Shown: positions 1 through 11,378 of the stretch, piece after piece
How positions within the stretch are numbered: the stretch's first letter is position 1
Layout of the letters: the number at the start of each line of letters is the position of its first letter
Program-made: the position numbers and the translations under genes
Assembly (NCBI RefSeq): GCF_932526225.1
Contig: NC_064034.1
Coordinates: 6,372,001 to 6,436,000 of the forward strand
Origin: Nematostella vectensis
Lineage: Eukaryota; Cnidaria; Anthozoa; Actiniaria; Edwardsiidae
Length of the DNA: 64,000 nucleotides
Direction of reading: 5' to 3'
Notes under the pieces: generated by a model
Told to the model about the DNA's origin: nothing
What the model saw: the letters and a program-made list of their open reading frames with translations, nothing else
Database searches by the model: none

Positions 1-56
1 AACCTATTCTTTAGTCCCACTTTACCTTTTCACCACCCTCCACCACCCACTAGTCT

Positions 57-409
57 AACCTATCCACCTCTTCACCATAATTACATTACTACCATCTCCA
101 CTCTACACTATCTTACTAGCCATCCTTCACCATCACCCTCCAACATCACCATACCATATGATCACACCAACCTCACTACCACACCACTTTAGGCCCCTAC
201 GTCTTGGTACGAATACCCGATCCAAACCAAAAAACCTATCCACCTCTTCACCATAATTACATTACTACCATCTCCACTCTACACTATCTTACTAGCCATC
301 CTTCACCATCACCCTTCAACATCACCATACCATATGATCACACCAACCTCACTACAACACCACTTTAGGCCCCTACGTCTTGGTACGAATACCCGATCCA
401 AACCAAAAA
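57..409. repeat. Two-copy tandem repeat, 176-bp unit
   Basis: Two nearly identical 176-bp units begin at 57 and 233. They are C- and A-rich on the plus strand and differ at only a few positions. There is no coding sense. The position fits an intron of the DD3-3-like gene that runs off the left edge. Confidence 0.85.
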
Positions 410-410
410 A

Positions 411-630
411 CTATTGATGCCGGTTAATTTTTGCCATAGTCCTGCTGGCTGTCTCAGACGCTGGACTCCTTATATAGGATTAGCCTATATCTGGACAGGG
501 CTTTGGTTTTAGTTTAAATTTCCTATTGATGCCGGTTAATTTTTGCCATAGTCCTGCTGGCTGTCTCAGACGCTGGACTCCTTATATAGGATTAGCCTAT
601 ATCTGGACAGACAGTTCAAATTTCCTGTTG
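411..630. repeat. Two-copy tandem repeat, 112-bp unit
   Basis: Units start at 411 and 523; the second copy diverges after about 611. Each unit holds a small perfect inverted repeat, ATATAGG-5 nt-CCTATAT. It directly abuts the 176-bp repeat. Confidence 0.8.
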
Positions 631-2864
631 ACACTGCATTGCACTATTTATTCATTCATTATTTGCTTACCTAGCATTCTCACGTGAGACTCAGTTGCCA
701 TTGACACATGTGGTCCACACATGTTAAGTTTTCCCACTGACTTTGCTTGCAATGACTTCGAGCAAGAAATCTTGGGCGCCATTATCACAAAGACAAAAAA
801 GTGAAAACATTTGTTCAAGATATGTATTAAGCTTATCTGGGAACTCTACTAAAAGATTCAAGGCAAAGGCTATCGAGCTCCAGGGAGACTGCTTGATAGT
901 CCAGCTGCGAAACAACGTTTGTTTGTTTGTATGCAAAAAAGGAATTGAATTGTGATTTCAGTTTGCTTTCCTGGTACGAAAAATCATCCAAATGCATGAA
1001 TGAATGAAACTTGAATTGCTTACCTATCATTTTCACTTCGGACTCAGCTGCTTAGTTGCGATCAGATGCAAACTCTTGTGAAAAGTTGGTTTGAGCCTGC
1101 TGACATGACGGAAAAACCTGGAACACGGGCAATTCCAGATAAAGAGAGAAGACACGATTACTTACAATGGCTATAGGGATAGTGCCGAAAACAAGCACAA
1201 TCGTAGTGTTAAAACATTCGAGAAAAGGTACGAAAGGTTGTCGCTGATTTGACTAACTGTACAGCATTAAAACCATACTGTTCAAAAGATGACAGATTTT
1301 TTTGATAATGAGGAAGTCATAAAGAAAATTATAGCCTTAGGTTTGGTATAGTTTTCTTAGTATTAGCCAAAATGTGACAGTTAGCAGGTAAAAAGCTGCC
1401 ATTTCAAAACAAAAAGGATGGTTTAACCGCGCGGTACTGGAACTAGTCTTGCGTTTTTCAGCACTGGCGGCTATAGGTTCCTTGTTCTACGAACTGATTT
1501 TCAAAACACAAATGACGTGAGGCCGAAGTGCACATAAGCAGATTTTGGCTTTTTAAGATAATTTTTCCCTGTGCATCAGTTCAGGGACGAAAAGCTCAAA
1601 TTTCAATGACACTACAAAAAGTCGCATCAATTTAAAAAAAAGTCGCACTTGATATTTTGTTTGCTATAAGTTACTAAGTACTCAGAGAAATTCTCCGCCT
1701 TATTCGATGTGAAATGGGCTTATTTGAAGCGTCACGTCATGTTTTTCCGTCATGTCGAGCCTGCTGCATATACCGCTGTGCAGCCAATGGCCACGGCCTG
1801 TGACCAGTTCGGGCACGTAACATAGGGGTGTAGATGTCCGCTAAGCAACTAAGAAGCACCTATCATTCAGTGTTGCTTTTAGGACTGGTCGATTTAGGCG
1901 GTGTCATTCCAGTTGAACAAGTGTGTTTTTTTTGACACGTTAGTACAGCCCCCTGTGACTTAGTGTGATCAGTGTTCAAGGTTATAGATGATATTTGAGA
2001 AAACATGTTAGTGCTTTATGGAAATATATTCACAGAAACTCTAAATGCAAATATTGGCACTGTTCAGTCCGGTCACTATCCACCATTAATTGTGGATGGT
2101 GACCGGCCTTTTCGAAATTTGTCTTTTTCAGATCTCAGAGCCGAAGAGAGGACCTCGTCGACTCACTCGATTGCCTCGGAAGGCAGACCCCAATCACGAG
2201 ACAATACGTCATAATAAGGATCTGATTTTTAAAGATTATTTTATTATGTATACTTATTTGATAATAAAACAGTGTTAGTGTGACAGCCTTTTTCTTTGGG
2301 CCTTCTATTTTATGGGGTGCGTGTAGCTTATTGGATACTGTACGCTAATGTGATTTACGGTGTTTTTAGATTAGTTCTTCTTCTCGCGATGTTATGGAAA
2401 TAAAAATGGAGCTCGCACGTAATTGTTTCGGATCCCGACCTTATGTTCACAGTCTCAGTAAAATACTACGAAAAGCAACATCTCTCCTTTTTTCAATAAA
2501 TTGTGAAGTACTTTTGTGTAGAAGTATTGATAAACAAACCCGCGCACAACATTATTAATAATCTATTGTACTGATTACGTTTTTACAAAATTTAAGACTG
2601 AGGCATCTGTTAAAGAACTTATAGAGTTCTGTTCTTACACATATTTATGGTCCCTCTTTTTACTCAAACTCCTATTTATTTTTCATTTCGTGTGTGGGAG
2701 GGCGAAAAGAGATCGCCGATGTCTAAACGGGATTAATAGCAGGCACGTTCCCAGGATTGGCAGAGAGGGGTTGCGTAGTTATAGGCATCGTATAGAAAAG
2801 CGTATTATTTGAAGTTTCACGCGATCATAAATTCAACATTCTCTTCTTTTTTTCCCCTTTTTCA
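631..2864. other. No gene seen; presumed intron of the DD3-3-like gene
   Basis: Short open frames on both strands between about 724 and 1036 overlap one another and have no recognisable domain. One hairpin lies at 2069-2106: 15-bp arms with a single G-T pair and an 8-nt loop. The rest is AT-rich and unremarkable. The remaining DD3-3 exons were looked for here and not found, so they probably lie left of the window. Confidence 0.5.
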
Positions 2865-3085
2865 ATCGTGAAGGATTTACAAAATCGTGGAGGACTTTCA
2901 AAATCGTGAACGATTTCAAAAATCGTGAAGGATTTTCAAAATCGTGAAGGATTTTAAAAATCGTGAAGGATTTTTAAAATCGTGAACGATTTTGAAATCG
3001 TGAAGGATTTCCAAAATCGTGAAGGATTTTGAAAATCGTGAACGATTTCAAAATCGTGAAGGATTTTTGGAATCGTTCACGATGG
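2865..3085. repeat. Minisatellite of about 20 bp
   Basis: About ten degenerate units built around AATCGTGAAGGATTTTCAAA. Some units carry AATCGTGAACGATT, which is itself a short inverted repeat. It lies downstream of exon 6 of the minus-strand DD3-3-like gene, just beyond the 74-bp exon-derived repeat. Confidence 0.85.
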
Positions 3086-3106
3086 CCCAGGACGGTGAAC
3101 TGATCC

Positions 3107-3280
3107 CCCTCCACTGGGTGGGGTGCCAGTACCCTTCAGGTGTAGGGTTAGTTTAGACAGTGATGTTATGTTGCGACTCACCCTCCACTGGGTGGGGTGC
3201 CAGTACCCTTCAGGTGTAGGGTTAGTTTAGACAGTGATGTTATGTTGCGACTCACCCTCCACTGGGTGGGGTGCCAGTAC
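3107..3280 (-). repeat. 74-bp tandem repeat carrying DD3-3 exon 6 end plus splice donor
   Basis: Units repeat every 74 bp (matching points 3107, 3181, 3255). Read on the minus strand, each unit begins with the last codons of exon 6 (reading YWHPTQWR) and runs into GTGAGT and about 45 nt of intron. The real exon end at 3256 and the second unit have intact donors. In the third unit the GT is mutated to GG. This is a local duplication of an exon-intron border. Confidence 0.85.
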
Positions 3281-6200
3281 GGGTAGTAATCCCGCTCCTC
3301 GGGACACTCATACCCGTACCTAGTCCCTTGTCGGTCCTGGCGAGTGAAGCGTGCCGTGTTACCGCGAAGAGGTTGATCAATGGTAAACAGCCCTTTGTTG
3401 CGCTCGCGCTTTTTGCATTGAGAGTAGTAGTCGAAGTCTTCGTGCATTCCGTACCTAGGGGTATAAAAACGATAATTTATTTTTAGTTAATATGATTCTA
3501 TAGTGTGAGGTATCAGAGACATGGACAATGTCACCAGCCCATCACAAAAGAAAACCAGCCCATCACAACAAATAAAAACACAGCTATTTCCTATTCCCAA
3601 TACTACACGGTTTTATGGATCACATAACCAGTTTTTGTGTGCAAACCGAAGGTTCTATCACAGCTGTCACCAGCCAGTCGAACGTTAACAAAATGTTACA
3701 CGATCCAACACAGCACATAATACTCTCAAGTCAGCCTAGCCTTAACTTAGAATTAGAAGGTTCAAGAGACTCACCTCAAATCTTTGTTACAGTCGAATTT
3801 GTAGCAATTGGCTGGATCATCAGGAATAGTCCTACGACAAAAAAGTAAAAGCAATTGAAAAAAAAGCTTGAAGGCATTTACTAGGTGATGTTAGAGTAGG
3901 AAACTTCATCTTGTTTTTTTTGACGCGCGCTCAAGTTCCAGTTTGCGCACGGTCGTAAATAAAAATGGTAAACTGCGTGCAGCAGGTTTCAAAATACCTA
4001 TTGTATAAATCGCGGAGACACCACTAAACGCCTAATAGTAGGGTGTGCACTCACGTGATAGTAGTGCCGTCTCTCACCAGCTTGTCACACATGTACTGGA
4101 TGACGAGCTCGCAATTGTTGTTCCTGTCCATGCACGTGTGCTGGTTAGCCCTGAAACGAGATGAGGGAACATTAATAATAATAATAATTAATAATAATTA
4201 ATTTATAAAGCTCTAAAATTATGTTAATATATTCTATAGCGCTCAACAGAAAACAAATTCTTACAAAAACATCTAAACTAAATCAACATAACAAATTGTA
4301 ACACGGTCAGCTAAATCAACAAGTCCTCTATGTAAAATTAGCCAATCTGAGAAGGGTTTCAAGTGCCTATTTAAATGGTACACGGCCTTTTATGTTCGTA
4401 ATTAGCTTGGGTAGCGAGTTTCATGCAGAAAGCCCAGCATGGGCAAAGGCCCTGTCGCCAAAGGTTTTGCATCTTTTGCGTGGTACTGCAAGTACCAGGT
4501 CTTTGTTTGACCTTAGATTGTACGCCTTACATCGACCAGGCTCTAAAAGGGGACATTCAACCGAGGCTGGTTATCCCAGAAACACGAGATGAGGGAACAT
4601 TCAGCCGAGGCTGGTTATCCCAGAAACACGAGATGAGGGAACATTCAACCGAGGCTGGTTATCCCAGAAACAAGAGATGAGGGAACATTCAGCCGAGGCT
4701 GGTTATCCCAGAAACACGAGATGAGGGAACATTCAACCGAGGCTGGTTATCCCAGAAACACGAGATTAGGGAACATTCAGCCGAGGCTGGTTAGCCCTTA
4801 AATTAAACACGAGATGAGGGAACATTCAACCGAGGCTGGTTAGCCCAGAAACACGAGATGAGGGAACATTCAGCCGAGGCTGGTTAGCCCTTAAATTAAA
4901 CACGAGATGAGGGAACATTCAACCGAGGCTGGTTAGCCCTTAAATTAAACACGAGATGAGGGAACATTCAGCCGAGGCTGGTTAGCCCTTAAATTAAACA
5001 CGAGATGAGGGAACATTCAGCCGAGGCTGGTTATCCCAGAAACACGAGATGAGGGAACATTCAGCCGAGGCTGGTTAGCCCTTAAATTAAACACGAGATG
5101 AGGGAACATTCAGCCGAGGCTGGTTAGCCCTTAAATTAAACACGAGATGAGGGAACATTCAGCCGAGGCTGGTTATCCCAGAAACACGAGATGAGGGAAC
5201 ATTCAGCCGAGGCTGGTTAGCCCTTAAATTAAACACGAGAAGAGGGGACATTCAGCCGAGGCTGGTTATCCCTGAAACACGAGATGAGGGAACATTCAAC
5301 CGAGGCTGGTTATCCCAGAAACACGAGATGAGGGAACAAGCTTTCATTACAAGAGACGTACCACTGGATGGGCAGGATGGAACCGCCATAATAGTACAGG
5401 CCGCCGACATTGTGTCCACCACGATTGTTATTTTGAGAGTCGAACAACCTGACACCCAAAACAAATAAAGTAAGCAACAAGAGAAAAACACAAAAACGTT
5501 TAATAGACACTCTAAGCCGTCAGAAAAATACCTAATAATATAAACAACAACACCTATTTCCATCGACTGATTTTGGAAAGTTATTGCGATATCTCCGATT
5601 TAGTTTTTATTGATGTAAAAAAAACTTTGTTTTCAAAATTGGCTATTTCGAGATTAAATTACACAATTTTTTTCCAATATTATACTGAATAAAAACAATA
5701 ACAAAATTATTACTGACTAGGGCTTCAAAAAGCCCCCTTCACTAAATAGAAAATCTCTTTAGCAATTTTTGTCCCAACCCTTTGACTTCTTGGCAAGCCC
5801 AAACATTTTCATTCTGCTACTTATAATTTTACAAGATAACACAAGTTCACACGTTATCTTCCCTACCTGTTAGCGTTTCTTCTGTCCCTGTTCGGCTCGT
5901 CGAGACGGTTATTGCCCCCTCTATGAAGGAAAATAATTTTTAATAAAACTCTTGGAGAAAAGTTTAACATTTTAAATCATTTTATGTAGATTCAAGATAA
6001 TGCGCGCATTGGGTACAATTTCCAGTATTCCAAACGATCAATGATGCATCAAACCATCCCTAATAATCGCATGGTTTATTCCTTGGCCTATGGTCTACAC
6101 AAAATTCTTTATATTACTGTAAACTCAAAAACCTAAGCACAAGCGCATAATTCGAAGCTGGAAGAGAAACGGGGAGAATTTTGCCCTGCAGCACCCATAG

Positions 6201-6319
6201 TGAATTTGCACATTTGCGAGAATAAGAGCATTAAGATGGACTCACCTTGGGTTGTGAAGGTTGATATCTGAAAATACTGAAGACACAGCGACCAGAATCA
6301 GTAGCGGAGAGCGCCACAT
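3256..6319 (-). CDS. DD3-3-like secreted protein, 5' part (six exons, continues off the left edge)
   Basis: Six exons read in phase on the minus strand: 6246-6319 (ATG at 6319), 5867-5920, 5362-5448, 4055-4150, 3775-3831, 3256-3454, all with GT-AG borders, giving 189 residues. The N-terminus MWRSPLLILVAVSSVFSDIN looks like a signal peptide. Conserved blocks follow: RLFDSQNNNRGG, GGLYYYGGSILPIQW, NNCELVIQYMCD, YGMHEDFDYYSQC, KKRERNKGLF and CPEERDYYPYW. These match, from memory, the DD3-3 family named after a Dictyostelium protein and also found in cnidarians. The biochemical function is unknown; many cysteines suggest an extracellular, disulfide-bonded protein. The full family is several times longer, so the rest must lie left of position 3107, probably outside the window. 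Two of its introns hold minisatellites made from its own splice junctions. Confidence 0.85.
4540..5340 (-). repeat. Minisatellite (36-49 bp units) containing the DD3-3 exon 4 acceptor region
   Basis: About 18 units of two types alternate: one ending in GGTTATCCCAGAAACACGAG and a longer one with GGTTAGCCCTTAAATTAAAC. All share GATGAGGGAACATTCA. The genuine exon 4 border at 4141-4173 carries the same string (CTGGTTAGCCCTGAAAC, then GAGATGAGGGAACATT). Each unit therefore copies the last intron bases and the first about 11 exon bases. Some units keep an AG before GGCTAACC on the minus strand, others have lost it. Confidence 0.85.
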
Positions 6320-7462
6320 CACGGCAAAGAATATGCTGGAGGTCCTTCAACTCCGTCAAGCCGATTAGACTATGAACCGCGAGTCGTGACTAAAAAGTTT
6401 AATATTGACTGAAGTAGCACCTTAGCAGGTAGTACAAAGGGTTATAAGGCGACAATTCAAACTCTTGGGAATAGCACATTTCTACTCGAAACATGAGCAG
6501 CTGTCTGATTGTATGACACAAGACTTGAGAAAACAGTAAAACCCCTTTTAGAAGATTGCCTTTGTTCTGTAAGTAAACACTAATCCCTGGATTATGTAAC
6601 CTTTTATACAGTGTAAAATACTCATGAAAACACAATGCAACACCTGGGAATAGCTTTGGGGATGTTTACTTTATTGTAGTGATCATTAGGGTGTATTTGG
6701 TTTGGCGAGTCATCGAGAAAGGGTAGACGCGCGATGATTGGTCAGAACGGAAAGTAAGGACCGGGTTTAGAATGAAATACAAACCATTACATGCGAGGTG
6801 GTTAACAAGTACTTAGATGGACCTTTGTTTTAGTTAAAAGACTGTTCCACGTTTATCTCGAGCTATCTAACAAAAATCTTTATCAATATTTTTAATTTCT
6901 TACTCTTTTATGATTAAGCATATGGCTTTTTTTCTCTTTCAATACTTGAAATCAGGAACTTACAGATATTCATGTAGAGCTGGTCTGAATTTGAAAACAA
7001 TCGCCCCCCTCTCGCCTAAAGAACATTATAAGCGCCCAGGGTGTTAAAACGAGCATATACGGCATCTACCTTCGCATTGCTCAGATTTCTATCCTTTATA
7101 AATAAATACATGTAAAGCACATGATCTATAGGCAAATGCTCGCAAGATGACTGAAGAGCAAGCTGTTCTTTCTCACCGGGGCAGTTTTATCAGCTCATCA
7201 TCTACCTAGGCTATACATAGGAGGATCTGAAGAGTATTCTCAAGTTTGTTTAAAGGGTTTCGACTGGCGTCTTGGGCTTCCTGTGTCAATCTTTCTTCTT
7301 TGTCAGATTCTTTTCTGATTTCTGACGGATTGCGATGCATGTGATGAAGGCGGGAGGTGATGTTTTTTGCATGTTCAGTCTGCTTACGGTTTCCTAACAA
7401 TGTGGAGTAATACCTAGTCGTAGTTATTTCTTCCTGGCCAAGTGCCTGGATACTGTCAGCAC
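6320..7462. other. Spacer between the DD3-3-like gene and the GPCR
   Basis: It should contain the DD3-3 promoter (just right of 6319) and the GPCR 3' UTR (left of 7463). Small open frames, such as one at 7206-7400 on the minus strand, have no family resemblance. I see no repeat or RNA gene. Confidence 0.5.
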
Positions 7463-8453
7463 TTATTGCTTTCTGGCCGAGGGTCGCAAGTTTCTACTCC
7501 TATGCGCTGTGTTATCAGACTGCGAGCAAAAATCACTCCCCTCCCTTACCCTGTGAGGAATACGGCACCATGGCAAGAGCCGTCGAAAAGCCTCTCTGTA
7601 TTTTCCCAGCCTCCAGGCGTACAACCACGGGTTTAGCAGCGACTTGAGCATGAAAAGGTAGAAAAAGAAACAGAAAAGATACATCTGGACTACGTTATTT
7701 CCAGCACAACCTGGACAAGCGTCTATGACTTGGTAGAACACAAACCACGGCGTCATACAGACCAGGAACAGGAGTAAAGCGGCCAGGAAGACAATGGTCA
7801 TCTTACGCTGTCGACGGTACGCCTGCATCACGGCCCGTCCAGACTCGTCCAGGTTACCAGCATTTTGACGGTACCCCCCTGAGCACGTGGTACAACCTGC
7901 CGTACATGAGTAGGCCCAGGAAGGCGGGTAGGACAGTGTGAAGTCCAGACAGGGCGTTCACTAGGATGAGGTTTCCCGGCCTGAGTATAGTCCTATATAT
8001 CATGTAGACGGCGGCATAACTCCACATGCTTAGTATTAATAGAATTCCTCGACGTGTCGTCATTATTGATGCGTAGTGCATAGGTCTGACAACGGCAACG
8101 TAGCGATCGTAGGCAAGCGCGACCATGTGAAATATTGACGCCACGGAGAACAACGAGCTCAGAGCCTCCACTACCATGATAGACACTTTAGCAAAGGTAT
8201 AAAACCACCAGATGCATGTGGTCTCCAGGGCGAATCCCACGAAGAAGTCAGCGGCGGCTTGGCTTGCGATCAGGAGGTTGGCGGGAGCCCGCCGTAGGTT
8301 CCTGTTTGGGTCTTTCCACACCGCTACAATCACCGCTATGTTGGTAAGGGCGGTGGGAAGGGCGGTGAGTAGAAGACCGATCGTCCATAGCCAGCTGTAC
8401 TCCAGGCTTTGCTTTTGCCATGTGCTGTATTGACCTTGCGATGAGGCGTTCAT
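7463..8453 (-). pseudogene. Rhodopsin-class GPCR interrupted by a single-base frameshift
   Basis: Single-exon class A receptor. Start ATG at 8453 (MNASSQGQ, with an NAS glycosylation site); stop at 7463. TM1 has TNIAVIVAV, TM2 has ADFF with the conserved Asp, TM3 ends in DRYVAVVRP, TM4 has the Trp, TM5 the Pro. Then at the C6 run 7874-7879 (G6 on the coding strand) the frame shifts and reaches a stop at about 7854. The next frame, from before 7831, carries TM6 (VCMTPWF) and TM7 (LLNPWLYAWR, the NPxxY motif) and a basic tail. The span is 991 nt, 3n+1, consistent with exactly one extra G. No plausible intron rescues it (only about 31 nt would be available). It is either an assembly error in a homopolymer or a recent pseudogene. 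Ligand unknown; it looks like one of the expanded orphan amine/adenosine-like receptors of cnidarians (inference). Confidence 0.85.
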
Positions 8454-11016
8454 AAGGTGGATTACTGGACACACTGAATGTGTCAAACACACCGTACAAG
8501 TTCCTTGAAACACTGCAATAGTCTAAAAAGGTTTTGATGCGAGTAAAAAGACTGAGTTGCTTTTCAGGTTACCTTGGTACGAAAGAGCTATATCCGCACT
8601 TGATCTCTTGGCTATCTGTTAACGAGGTATTGGGTGGATCTGATGAGGTCGTCTGGTGAATCACTGATTGTTCGGCCTTAAATGTAAACAGAGGCGTTAA
8701 ACCAAGATGTACTAAATATCCGTGTAACGTTTCCAGGCGCGAAGGATACGGCTAGCCTGAACTTTATTGTTTTCGATAGCTTTAGGCTTCTGTCGCAGAG
8801 ACCACGAAAGATTGAAATAAATCAACAATGCGCCGACCTGTGTGCATTTGAGTGCGCTAAATGTTGCACAGACGAGAATGTCCGTTTTGTCTTCAATAGT
8901 GTCTTCGTCATTAAGTGTTTTCCTTTCTAAAACTTAATGAGCAAATGATACATTATGACTAAAGAGTGACCTTACGAGTTTAAATCTTTTTTACGAATTA
9001 ACTGCCCAAATGTGCGATAAAAAAAAAATCTCCCGTGATGAAAGATTTGCGTTATTGTCCCTGAAATGGAGCTATGTTTTTTCTCTACTCTTGTCGTAAA
9101 TAGTCGGAGTGCTCTGAGGGAGAACTAACGAAGAAATTCGATTCCAGACAGCCGTCATTGTCCTCCATTTAGCAAAACGTCCTGAATCTGATAAAGCGTT
9201 GGCTTGCAATTCGAATATTGTTTACGATCCCTGAAATGGAGAGTGATATTTGGTGTTTGTTTCTCAATAATATGACCTTGAGGCAAACACGGGGATAAAC
9301 AACTCCAAACCTCACCTCTTTCAATTAAATACCACAGCTTCGATCCACTGATGTTTTGTTAAAAAGCAGTGTTGTGGCAAAGTCAATAACCCCTTCGGGA
9401 AGGGTTCGTTTGTCAGGCCGTAAGCAGGTGCAAGTTCACTGATTGTCTCTCGCCGCGTCCTTAATCACACAAGGATACATTTCTGACATTACGAGAGCTC
9501 GGAGCTAACGCAAATAAAACCAAGAAATGAATACCCCTTTTGGATATATTTAACGAATCATGACATTTATTCTTGGTTTTATCAAGTGGGGGCTTCGAGA
9601 TTCTAAGCGGCTGTACAAACGATCGGTTCGCAAAATCTTGTACCTTTCATGCCGAATTTGGGAAATTAAAATTTTCAATCAGAATGTATAAGGAGTCTGA
9701 AATGATATCTATTTGCTTAATGAAAATCGCTTCCTCTAGAATCATTGCTGTACAAAAACAACTTCATCAGCTGCCTTAGCCTAAATAAATCTCGGTCAAG
9801 TTACGTTTCTATTTGTAAGGTTCTAGATATACGGAGATGGTACTTTTGCTTCCGATCCTAAAGACAGGGGCGCTTTTCGTACACTGGGATCGGTAACAAA
9901 GCCAAAATGGGAGGGATATTAGTTACAGACTATGAATAAACAAGGGATAAATAGGAAGATAGGAGGCAGGGGGTCTTCGAAATTTCCAATCAAAAACTTT
10001 TTCAATTCTGCCGCACAAAAATACGATATTCCTTTTAATTGTTCAGGAAGGAATAAAATTACTAACTAAATAGCTCCTGTGATGATCAGCAAATGACAAG
10101 CTTTGAAACTGTGTCAGGGATTTGCAGCAACAGTTTATTTAATTTAAAAGTGAAAAACAAAGTGGTGAGCATGAAACTGTAAAAAGGTAAAGCTGAAAAA
10201 TATCCATAAAACACCTTTCTATATCGTACGACACTGCTTTTCTCCTGGTCACCAGCGTGTAACTAAGATGGATCTCATAATACCCAAGTTTATCTCTTAA
10301 TCTATATCTATATATATTGCAATGTTGAATACCGTGTGGAAGCCTTGTAGCGTTTTTATACACGAAAACGTTCGTATCCTCTGTTTTCGCGAATGCTAAG
10401 GACAAATCGTTAAAAGACACGTTAGATGTGCCATGCTATTTCTCCCTGTGGGTTCACGGGGATTCACTGCTTTGGATACAACTGGGTTTCACTTGCTGGT
10501 ATTTTTATTACTTGGCAACCATGGGTTACAATTGAGCCAGTGACATGCGTCTTATTTACCAAAACTTGCTTTTTACCACAACTTGCTTTCTTTAATAACG
10601 CTCGTCCTAGCCCTACAAAGCTACCTATCAGCTGAGATACCTGTGCTTTTTTTAAAATAAGCTAGGATCTGGGAAGAGGAAGGCGCCTAGGCCACAGGGA
10701 TCCCTCGAGAGTAAAATATCAAGTGCTAGTTACAGAAACATTCTGCGAGCCTGTGCTTCGGTAGTTGATAACTAAAAAAAACTTAAAGACGGCAAATCAT
10801 GCTACCCAGGTTGAAACACTAAACACATAAGTCACAAAGCCGTATACCTTGTATATACCTTTGTATAAACGGTCAAAACTACCTTTGAATTGACTAGACC
10901 AATTCTCCCGAAGGAGATTTCTCTCAAACCATAACATACCAGCAGCAAACATAACACACGCTGCTTAATTCTTCGAGACGTCATGCGGTTTGCCCCGCGG
11001 TGTTACTCGCCACTAC
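8454..11016. other. Spacer: GPCR upstream region and UPF2 3' side
   Basis: No convincing gene. A short phrase, TCCCTGAAATGGAG, occurs twice (about 9,058 and 9,228). TTTATT near 10,134 would be an AATAAA polyadenylation signal for UPF2 on the minus strand, if the 3' UTR is about 0.9 kb long. The frame at 10,139-10,420 resembles no family. Confidence 0.4.
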
Positions 11017-11035
11017 TCAGACCCTCCATCCCAGC
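11017..11035 (-). CDS. UPF2: Candidate terminal exon of UPF2 (few codons and stop)
   Basis: Exon 31 ends in phase 2 at a good GTAAGT donor, so one more exon is needed. The best acceptor is TTGCAG at about 11,036-11,041, preceded by a pyrimidine-containing stretch. It yields Arg-Leu-Gly-Trp-Arg-Val then TGA. Other AG sites between 11,040 and 11,130 are possible. cDNA would decide. Confidence 0.3.
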
Positions 11036-11378
11036 CTGCAACACGGGATGGGTGAAGATCACGTGATAAGACACGGGAGACCTAACGCGCCTGAGCGACC
11101 TCTTTTAGCCAGTGGTTTGTCGAGGTACACTTCACTGTTAACGTCTCCTGTGAATTAAGGGCTTAGTTAGGCTGATATTCACAGTAGAAAGACGCCCGAA
11201 AATGGGATTAAGACTGTTTCGAAATCAGCACGTAAGATGAACTTTTTACAGCACGTAAAATGAACTTCTATCTGCATAATAGGTTCACATTTTTACACTA
11301 ACGTGGTTTAACGAGTCTACTCTTTGTAAGACAATGGTTATGTTTGGAAACAGTTGGACAGTCTGTTGTTGTACTTAC

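Noticed and set aside
743..1036. Overlapping open frames on both strands
   Set aside because: Mutually exclusive, no domain, AT-rich context; likely chance.
7840..7880. A tiny intron that would repair the GPCR frame
   Set aside because: Only about 31 nt would be removed, below workable intron size, and no good acceptor exists; a single-base indel in C6 is simpler.
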